A stretch of 8,207 bases of DNA from an uncultured bacterium. GTDB taxonomy: Bacteria; Bacillota; Clostridia; Lachnospirales; Lachnospiraceae. Each line of letters begins with the position of its first letter. Position 1 is the stretch's first letter. The notes beneath the pieces are model-generated. The model was given only the letters and a program-made list of their open reading frames with translations, was not told the origin of the DNA and did not search any database. Positions 1-4,886 of this stretch are shown in pieces. A program made the position numbers and the translations under genes. Where the stretch lies: positions 1 through 8,207 of the forward strand of contig CALFUE010000087.1 in the NCBI GenBank assembly GCA_937916345.1, written 5' to 3'.

Positions 1-364
1 GCACGCTGTATTTTGAGAGCTTTGCCTCATCAAGCCTCCTGCAGTCAATGCCCGGAGCTTTGACGCCGAATGCCCCGGATGTAAGCTGCGACAGGCTGCT
101 CACCAGGCGGTACTCCATATCAGATCCTGTCACCACCGGAAAGGCCAGCAGCTTTGAACCTTTGCATAAAGAAGCGAGGTTGACCTCCGAAACATCAACC
201 TCGCTTTTTATTGCAGAGTAGGTGAGGATCAGCCCGGCATCCCTGAATTCATTCGACTCTAATATCCTGTCGCATATCAGCCTGCTCTCCTCCTGCCTGT
301 ATTCAGCCGGCAGTCCGTCACGAGTCCTGATCAGCTCCCGCCTGACCACTGTCTTATCAAACAT
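1..364 (-). CDS. 5-formyltetrahydrofolate cyclo-ligase (5,10-methenyl-THF synthetase), partial, 3' end beyond window
   Basis: The first 121 residues of a cytosolic folate enzyme that converts 5-formyl-THF to 5,10-methenyl-THF using ATP (YqgN/YgfA/MTHFS family). I translated it by hand from the ATG at 364-362. No stop is reached before the window edge, and family members are usually 170-200 residues, so about a third is missing. Visible family marks are the basic N-terminal segment RRELIRTR (8-15), EVD (55-57) after a hydrophobic strand ending in TYS, the FPVV strand (75-78), and LTSGAFGVKAP (94-104), which matches the usual L-x-x-G-x-FGI-x-EP region. The glycine-rich ATP-binding C-terminal part lies outside. 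The ATG sits 5 bases after the stop of the small membrane protein gene, has no good Shine-Dalgarno site, and is the first possible start in frame, so translational coupling is likely. A long inverted repeat lies inside the gene (172-206). Confidence 0.85.
   Translation of the reverse strand, partial: MFDKTVVRRELIRTRDGLPAEYRQEESRLICDRILESNEFRDAGLILTYSAIKSEVDVSEVNLASLCKGSKLLAFPVVTGSDMEYRLVSSLSQLTSGAFGVKAPGIDCRRLDEAKLSKYSV
172..209 (+). repeat. Perfect 12-bp inverted repeat inside the cyclo-ligase gene, terminator-like on the plus strand
   Basis: AAGCGAGGTTGA (172-183) pairs perfectly with TCAACCTCGCTT (195-206) across an 11-base loop. On the plus strand it runs into TTTA, making a T-run at 205-209, so it resembles an intrinsic terminator for transcripts antisense to the gene. 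On the mRNA strand it would form a strong hairpin, but the following sequence is less U-rich. The same bases code for a conserved part of the enzyme (around EVD, codons 53-64). The structure is seen directly; any function is inferred. Confidence 0.5.
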
Positions 365-369
365 ATCTG

Positions 370-603
370 TTAAGAAAGAGTGGAAAGGTAATCCTGCATG
401 GCGTCAAGGTTTACATCCGTATACTGGATAGGCTCAGAGGCCCGCAGGGTATTGTATACCGAGAAACCGCACCATACCACGACAGCTGCCAGAACCAGTC
501 CCCCTGCTACAGAGGCTACGACGCGCTCTCTCTTTTCTTTTCTGTTTATCTTTGCTCTGTTCTTTTTATCTTTTTTGTATTTATCAACCTTTGCCTGACT
601 CAT
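370..603 (-). CDS. Small basic single-pass membrane protein, function unknown
   Basis: A 77-residue protein that I cannot assign to a named function. Residues 1-28 are very rich in lysine and arginine (KYKKDKKNRAKINRKEKR is the core). Residues 28-50 form one hydrophobic segment, and 51-77 are a short acidic/polar tail. The positive-inside rule predicts the basic end in the cytoplasm and the tail outside. There is no signal-peptidase site or lipobox. The ATG at 603-601 has a good Shine-Dalgarno site (AAGGAG, 9 bases away), and a near-consensus promoter lies upstream, so this is very probably a real expressed gene and the first of its unit. It ends 5 bases before the cyclo-ligase start. From memory, similar small proteins with a basic start and a YTDVN-like tail occur in other Lachnospiraceae; I could not check this. 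Confidence 0.78.
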   Translation of the reverse strand: MSQAKVDKYKKDKKNRAKINRKEKRERVVASVAGGLVLAAVVVWCGFSVYNTLRASEPIQYTDVNLDAMQDYLSTLS

Positions 604-612
604 CTGAAATAT

Positions 613-618
613 CTCCTT
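613..618 (-). promoter_or_regulatory. Ribosome binding site of the small membrane protein gene
   Basis: AAGGAG on the minus strand, 9 bases before the ATG at 603. It supports this start and shows that the short gene is translated on its own rather than being a chance reading frame. Confidence 0.7.
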
Positions 619-619
619 A

Positions 620-645
620 CTAAAAATAACTGCTGCAATCAGCAG
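620..645 (-). terminator. Terminator-like hairpin in the leader of the small membrane protein gene
   Basis: On the minus strand, CTGCTG and CAGCAG (640-645 and 630-635) form a 6-bp stem with the loop ATTG. TTATTTTTAG follows directly (629-620). The stem is short for an intrinsic terminator, but the T-rich tail is good. It lies downstream of the promoter at 689-717 and upstream of the ribosome binding site, the position expected for an attenuator. It could instead mop up read-through from yraN. No competing antiterminator stem was recognised. Confidence 0.4.
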
Positions 646-688
646 GCTTGCCGTGGAAGAAGGACTTTTGACCCCGACATCATATCAT

Positions 689-717
689 ACTATACACCGG
701 AGAAAAACAGCTGTCAA
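689..717 (-). promoter_or_regulatory. Sigma-A type promoter for the small membrane protein and cyclo-ligase genes
   Basis: On the minus strand, TTGACA (717-712) is a perfect -35 box. A 17-base spacer follows and then TATAGT (694-689), one base off the -10 consensus. The start site would be near 682, giving a leader of about 78 bases. The -35 box overlaps the TGA stop codon of yraN (716-714), so the promoter separates two transcription units. Confidence 0.75.
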
Positions 718-1091
718 CTGCGCCCCGCATATTCAAAGGCATTCTTTATATGTATGATCTCCTTTTCTCCCTCGATACCCAAAACATCAAATCTGCAGGG
801 AACATCGACCCCCAGATCATTTACTTTAAGAAAAAAAAGAGCCGCCCCGGATATCCGCTGCTGCTTGCGGCGATTCACCGCGGAAAGTGAGCTGCCGGAA
901 CCTCTGCCGGATCTGTATTTAACCTCTGCGAACACTATCACGCCGTCAGGGTCACGCGCCACTATATCTATCTCGGCGTAGCGGCCACTCCTGAAATTTC
1001 TGGTCAGTATCTCATAACCGTGCCTGATCAGATAACAGGCCGCAAGCTCCTCATAACAGGAACCGACCGCACGGGTATTGATCCTTTTCAA
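714..1091 (-). CDS. yraN: UPF0102 / YraN family nuclease-like protein
   Basis: A 125-residue protein, the usual length for UPF0102. The family has a PD-(D/E)XK endonuclease-like fold; its physiological role is not settled. Motifs seen are G10-S-C-Y-E-E-L-A near the start, N32-F-R-x-G-R-x-A-E-I-D (32-42), F-A-E56-V-K58-Y-R and R100-F-D-V. E40, D42, E56 and K58 are the likely metal-site residues. The start is TTG at 1091-1089, preceded by GGAGGA at 1101-1106. An ATG immediately after the GGAGG is in another frame and has no room for ribosome spacing, so TTG is preferred. The gene begins 21 bases after the tRNA-Leu. In many Firmicutes yraN lies near lepB, ylqF and rnhB; here lepB is nearby but the other two are absent. 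Confidence 0.85.
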   Translation of the reverse strand: MKRINTRAVGSCYEELAACYLIRHGYEILTRNFRSGRYAEIDIVARDPDGVIVFAEVKYRSGRGSGSSLSAVNRRKQQRISGAALFFLKVNDLGVDVPCRFDVLGIEGEKEIIHIKNAFEYAGRS

Positions 1092-1100
1092 GCTGTATCA

Positions 1101-1106
1101 TCCTCC
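1101..1106 (-). promoter_or_regulatory. Ribosome binding site of yraN, deciding a TTG start
   Basis: GGAGGA on the minus strand, 9 bases before TTG (1091-1089). It lies only 6 bases beyond the 3' end of the tRNA-Leu, after a run of six T, so the messenger left after tRNA processing would have an extremely short leader. Confidence 0.6.
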
Positions 1107-1112
1107 AAAAAA

Positions 1113-1194
1113 TGCGGTTGATGGGACTTGAACCCACACGCCTTGCGGCACAAGAACCTAAATCTTGCATGTCTGCCAATTCCATCACAACCGC
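1113..1194 (-). tRNA. tRNA-Leu (anticodon UAG)
   Basis: An 82-base class II tRNA. The acceptor stem GCGGTTG pairs perfectly with CAACCGC, and the discriminator is A at 1113. The anticodon stem CAAGA/TCTTG encloses TTTAGGT, giving anticodon TAG (1158-1160), which reads CUN leucine codons. A variable arm (TGCCGCAAGGCG) and a T arm with GGTTCAAGTC are present, as expected for leucine. The 3' CCA is not encoded; TTTTTT follows the discriminator, so tRNase Z trimming and CCA addition are needed. No convincing promoter lies directly upstream, so it may be cut from a longer lepB transcript. Confidence 0.95.
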
Positions 1195-1220
1195 ATATTG
1201 CTTAAAATATGCGTCTTTTA

Positions 1221-1276
1221 GCCGCCAGAATTCGGCGCAGGAAACGACCAAAGCGCAAACATTTCATTCGTTTCCT
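1221..1276 (-). repeat. Two inverted repeats in the lepB to tRNA-Leu spacer
   Basis: The 92-base spacer (1195-1286) holds a perfect 9-bp inverted repeat, AGGAAACGA (1276-1268 on the minus strand) and TCGTTTCCT (1247-1239), with a 20-base loop. Directly after it is a small 4-bp hairpin, CGCC and GGCG, around AGAATTC (1223-1237). Neither has a T-run straight after it, so a classic terminator is not supported. They could be an operator, a processing hairpin that protects the lepB message end, or a weak terminator. Confidence 0.45.
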
Positions 1277-1286
1277 AATTAATTCT

Positions 1287-1967
1287 CTATTCCAATATCT
1301 TGAACTTGTAAGGCCAGTATACAAACAAGGCCTTCCCAAGGATCAGATCCCTGCTCACATAGGAGTAAGCCATAGCCTCCTCATAGTTGTCTGCGAGTCC
1401 GTTGTCAAGAGCCACATCCGCCCAATATCTGGCGTCAAGAGAGATATTTCTGTTGTCACCCAGGCAGAGGTAGGAATTCTCAGGGACATTGAATGTATAT
1501 CCGTCGTTTCCAACAACCCACTCCTCCGGCAGATATGGCTCACTCAGGGGAGTGTCTGAGCCGTCAATAAAGATTTCACCGTCTATTATGTCCACGGTCT
1601 CACCCGGGAGACCGATGATCCTCTTTATATAGCGCACCTCCGGATCCACGGGATATTTAAAAATGACTATATCACCCCTCTGAGGATCGCTGAAAAGATA
1701 AGCTAGTCTCAATCCGAAGAGATTATCCCCCTCCTCTATCTGGTTTTTCATAGAACCAGTAGGTACATGGGCATTGATCAGCACAACCTGGGTGATAAAC
1801 AAAGAGATAAGGACGGCTATTGCCACCATCTCAACCCATCCCAGAACCTCCTTTAAGATTCCGGATACCTTTCGGGGCTTCTCCTCGTAATCTCCCTTTT
1901 TCTCGGGCTCGTCTTCAGTTTCCAACAATTCATCGTACATATCGCTCATGTTTTCTAATCTTAACAC
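1287..1967 (-). CDS. lepB: Type I signal peptidase
   Basis: A membrane serine protease that removes signal peptides from exported proteins, 226 residues. Residues 1-38 are a charged cytoplasmic segment; 41-65 are one membrane span. Then comes the catalytic box with S72 in PTGSM, the general-base K115 in RYIKRIIGLPGE, and GDNRNISLDAR (170-180). S176, D178 and R180 match the conserved box-E residues, with alanine in place of the usual serine in DSR. About 20 extra residues (183-205) sit between that box and the final GKALFVYWP segment. The start is uncertain: GTG at 1967, 13 bases after the fbp stop, gives this length, while ATG codons at residues 7 and 10 are possible; none has a strong ribosome binding site. 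It follows fbp without a terminator, so it is probably in the same transcript. Confidence 0.93.
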   Translation of the reverse strand: MLRLENMSDMYDELLETEDEPEKKGDYEEKPRKVSGILKEVLGWVEMVAIAVLISLFITQVVLINAHVPTGSMKNQIEEGDNLFGLRLAYLFSDPQRGDIVIFKYPVDPEVRYIKRIIGLPGETVDIIDGEIFIDGSDTPLSEPYLPEEWVVGNDGYTFNVPENSYLCLGDNRNISLDARYWADVALDNGLADNYEEAMAYSYVSRDLILGKALFVYWPYKFKILE

Positions 1968-1980
1968 ATCACTTTTCTTT

Positions 1981-3855
1981 TTACAAGAGCTCTCTCAGCA
2001 GCAGATACAGATCCTGCATCTCGGCGTCCAGCTCCTTGCCCTTGTCTGTATCGCTCACCAGAATGCGCTTTTTCGTGCTGTCCACCAGCTCCGAATCTGA
2101 CTCGATATCAGAGTTTGACAGCAGCGCATCCTCCACACTGGTAAAGGGATGATGAGCCTTCAGCCTCAGCCCGTGGGAGTTATAGATAAGCGTATATCCG
2201 GCTGTCCCCGTGGTCTGATTCATCTTTTTGCAGAAGCCGCCGTCTATCACCAGAAGCTTTCCCCCTGCCCTGACAGGCGTCTCGCCCTCTGTGGCGTGAA
2301 CCGGTGTATGTCCGTTTATTATATGTGCTCCCGAATGATAAAGGCCGAATTCTCTCAGTATTCTGTCACAGATCCTCTCCTGAAAATAAAGCCTGTAATA
2401 GGGATTCTGAGGCTCCTCCCACGCCTCCCTGTCGTCAATGTACATTCTCTGGAAGGTTGTGAGCCTGCGGCCGCAGAGCGGTGATTTCTCACCTCCCCAC
2501 ATAAACCACATGAAATCGAGGTCATCCCTTATCCGCCCGTCGTAGAAAGCCCTTCTCACCACCGCCTCCGCGCGGTCATAGAAAGCCCTTCCGCTCAGCA
2601 CCTCCCCCTCTATGGGAAGACCGGTGAAATCTCCATCCTCTTCCATAGGCACACACCCGTGGAATATGAGGTTTCCATTGTAGATTTTATAAAGACCCCC
2701 TTTTTCGTAAAGGAAGGTAATATGCTTCTTCAAGCGCTTGCTTCCTGTGAAATCCTGTTTTAATCCCTTGACAATCTCTGTCTCCTCCTCGGTAAGCTCG
2801 TAAGGATTTGCGGGGTCTACCGTAGGGAACCAATCCGTGTTCAGCCTGTACTTTTTCCCGAAGCAGACAACCGTGCCCTCAGAGAAATCCATCTTGTCCA
2901 AAAGAAGTGAGTGATCCATTTCATACTCGGGATGACGTTTTATTATCGCCCCCTCCAACTTGAACATTATAACGGATATGGCCTTGTGCGCAGCTTCCAG
3001 CTCATCATCTCCTCCGTAGTTTTTCTCCGCAAAAAGTATCAGCTTTCTCAGGCTGATGCCGTAAGCATTCTCCAGAATACGGATATTCTTGTATCTGAGA
3101 TTGTTTTTCAGGACACCGGCGATGCACGCCTCACTTCCGCAGAAGGCGCCCATCCACAGTATATCGTGGTTTCCCCACTGAAAATCCAGAGAGTGGTAAT
3201 CCAGCAGCAGATCCAGTATCCTGTCGGCACTCCCTCCCCTGTCAAAGACATCTCCAACTATATGCAGGTGATCCACCGCCAGCCTCTTTATCAGGTCTGA
3301 CAGTGCAATGATGAAATCTCTGGCGCTTCCTACGGAAATAATGGTCTCATAGATCTTGTCGTGATATCTGACCTGATTATCATCCTCGTCCTTCTGCACA
3401 TGCAGCAGCTCGTCAATGACATAGGCGAAATCGGCAGGCATAGCCTTTCTCACCTTGCTGCGGGTATATTTGGAAGATAACAGCTTTGCCACCGCAACCA
3501 GGCGGTCAAGGGTCAATCTGTACCACTCATCCTTTATTTCGTCCACCGCAGCCATCATTTCCAGCTTTTCGTGGGGATAGTAGATCAGGGTACACAATTC
3601 CTGCTTCTCCCGCCTCGACATGGTATCCCCGAATATTAAATCAACCTTTTCTTTGATGACTCCCGAACAATTATTCATGATATGAAGAAACGCCTCATAC
3701 TCTCCGTGCAGATCGCTCATAAAGTGCTCAGTGCCCTTCGGCATAGTGAGTATGGCACTCAGGTTTATAATCTCGCGGCACACTGCCTGCCTGGTGGGGT
3801 ACTGCTCCCGCAAAAGATTTAAATACTTCTTCTCGATTTTTTCCGCTTTGTCCAC
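1981..3855 (-). CDS. fbp: Fructose-1,6-bisphosphatase, class III
   Basis: Cytosolic gluconeogenic enzyme that hydrolyses fructose-1,6-bisphosphate to fructose-6-phosphate. The 624 residues are close to the usual class III size of about 640. Calcineurin-type metal motifs are seen in order: SDLHGE (47-52), GDVFDRGG (201-208), WGNHD (227-231), FHG (398-400), NGHTPVHA (514-521) and DGGF (538-541). The start is chosen as GTG at 3855 because GAGGTGA (3861-3867) lies 5 bases before it. An upstream in-frame GTG at 3864 would add three residues, but it lies within that ribosome site. The gene begins 15 bases after hypE (6 bases if the upstream GTG is used) with no terminator, an unusual partner for a hydrogenase locus. 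RAFYD occurs twice, 12 residues apart, with a matching 13-base direct repeat (2543-2555, 2579-2591). Confidence 0.95.
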   Translation of the reverse strand: MDKAEKIEKKYLNLLREQYPTRQAVCREIINLSAILTMPKGTEHFMSDLHGEYEAFLHIMNNCSGVIKEKVDLIFGDTMSRREKQELCTLIYYPHEKLEMMAAVDEIKDEWYRLTLDRLVAVAKLLSSKYTRSKVRKAMPADFAYVIDELLHVQKDEDDNQVRYHDKIYETIISVGSARDFIIALSDLIKRLAVDHLHIVGDVFDRGGSADRILDLLLDYHSLDFQWGNHDILWMGAFCGSEACIAGVLKNNLRYKNIRILENAYGISLRKLILFAEKNYGGDDELEAAHKAISVIMFKLEGAIIKRHPEYEMDHSLLLDKMDFSEGTVVCFGKKYRLNTDWFPTVDPANPYELTEEETEIVKGLKQDFTGSKRLKKHITFLYEKGGLYKIYNGNLIFHGCVPMEEDGDFTGLPIEGEVLSGRAFYDRAEAVVRRAFYDGRIRDDLDFMWFMWGGEKSPLCGRRLTTFQRMYIDDREAWEEPQNPYYRLYFQERICDRILREFGLYHSGAHIINGHTPVHATEGETPVRAGGKLLVIDGGFCKKMNQTTGTAGYTLIYNSHGLRLKAHHPFTSVEDALLSNSDIESDSELVDSTKKRILVSDTDKGKELDAEMQDLYLLLRELL

Positions 3856-3860
3856 CTTTC

Positions 3861-3867
3861 TCACCTC
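3861..3867 (-). promoter_or_regulatory. Ribosome binding site of fbp, deciding the start codon
   Basis: GAGGTGA on the minus strand closely matches the Shine-Dalgarno consensus and is 5 bases from GTG at 3855-3853. It overlaps the alternative GTG at 3864-3862, which makes that upstream start less likely. Confidence 0.55.
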
Positions 3868-3870
3868 ACT

Positions 3871-4872
3871 CTAACAAATCCTGGGCAAGCCTTCTCCCTG
3901 CAGCACACTCAAGAAACGGCTGGTTCCCAGCTCTCCCTTCATGATGAGCCATCCCGCTCTCTCTCCCTCTGCCGCGTCTCTCACCCTTCCGATGAGCGCC
4001 GCGTTCTCTCCGTAGGCAGAACTTCTGATGATGTCGAGCGCCTCCCCTGCCTGCGGCTCGGGAAGGATTACTACCATCCTGCCCTCGCACCCCATATATA
4101 CAGGTTCCAAGCCCAGCAAACCGCAGAATTTCTCCACCTGTTCGTCCACAGGTAAAAGCTCCTCCTCTATCTCGAATACCCTGCCGGAGCTCACGGCAAG
4201 CTCCTTTAAGATCGTCGCAAGGCCTCCCCTGGTCACATCCCGCATGGTATGGATATCAAGCCCGGCTTTAATGAGCTTCGTCACCATATCGGTCAGAGGG
4301 GCATTGTCGCTTTCTATGGTATTTTTTATGTCAAGCCGTTTCGTCATTATGGCGGCGTGATGTCTTCCTATATCACCCGAAACTATGATGACATCCGAAT
4401 TCTTTGCCCCTGCGGCGGATATATCTACGTCCTCGCCGACAAAACCGACACCCGTAGTGTTGATGATCAGCCCGGGGGTGCCCTCCACAACCTTTGTGTC
4501 ACCGGCAGCCACCTGTATCCCGGCCTCCTTTGCGGTCTCTGACAAGGAGTGCACATACCTCTTCAGGTCAGATACAGGCAGCCCCGTCTGAAGCACAAAT
4601 CCGCAGGTCAGATACCTCGGCTGAGCCCCTCTCATCAGAAGATCGTTTACGGTTCCGCAGACGCATAGTCTGCCGATATCTCCCCCCGGATAAACCTCGG
4701 GGGTCACAACAAAGCTGTCTGTGGTGACGGCTATGCGCTTACTTCCCGGCAGAACTGCCGCATCCTCAGGCACCGCAACGGCTTTGCCGTAAAGCTCCTC
4801 CTCAAATATATCCTTTATCAGCGCATCTGTAGCCATTCCGCCGCTTCCGTGCTGCATATTTATCAAATCCAT
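3871..4872 (-). CDS. hypE: [NiFe] hydrogenase maturation protein HypE, carbamoyl dehydratase
   Basis: HypE accepts a carbamoyl group from HypF on its C-terminal cysteine and, with ATP, dehydrates it to a thiocyanate that supplies the CN ligands of the NiFe site. The 333 residues fit the family. Seen in order: HGSGG (8-12), TTDSFVVTP (50-58), GGDIGRLCVCGTVNDLLMRG (63-82), AAGDTKVVE (122-130), MRDVTRGGLA (210-219), and the tell-tale end PRIC with the acceptor C333. These are the AIRS-type ATP-binding fold and the reactive tail. The usual SIGDHG-like segment reads DIGRHH (167-172), a local variation. The ATG at 4872 has GAAAGG 8 bases upstream and lies 14 bases after hypF, so the two partners are made together. 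Confidence 0.97.
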   Translation of the reverse strand: MDLINMQHGSGGMATDALIKDIFEEELYGKAVAVPEDAAVLPGSKRIAVTTDSFVVTPEVYPGGDIGRLCVCGTVNDLLMRGAQPRYLTCGFVLQTGLPVSDLKRYVHSLSETAKEAGIQVAAGDTKVVEGTPGLIINTTGVGFVGEDVDISAAGAKNSDVIIVSGDIGRHHAAIMTKRLDIKNTIESDNAPLTDMVTKLIKAGLDIHTMRDVTRGGLATILKELAVSSGRVFEIEEELLPVDEQVEKFCGLLGLEPVYMGCEGRMVVILPEPQAGEALDIIRSSAYGENAALIGRVRDAAEGERAGWLIMKGELGTSRFLSVLQGEGLPRIC

Positions 4873-4886
4873 TTTTAGTACCTTTC

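Noticed and set aside
1051..1251. 66-residue minus-strand frame across the tRNA-Leu
   Set aside because: It reads straight through the tRNA and into the yraN start region; the tRNA structure explains the sequence.
1380..1408. TTGACA, 17 bases, TATGAG on the minus strand inside the lepB 3' end, a possible promoter for the tRNA
   Set aside because: The -35 is perfect, but the -10 has only 4 of 6 matches and the start would be about 180 bases before the tRNA; not strong enough to call.
1209..1559. 116-residue plus-strand frame opposite lepB
   Set aside because: Antisense to conserved signal peptidase motifs, with no domain or ribosome site that I recognise.
3866..4090. 74-residue arginine/glycine-rich minus-strand frame within hypE
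   Set aside because: It lies in another frame of the well-conserved 3' end of hypE, including the PRIC tail.
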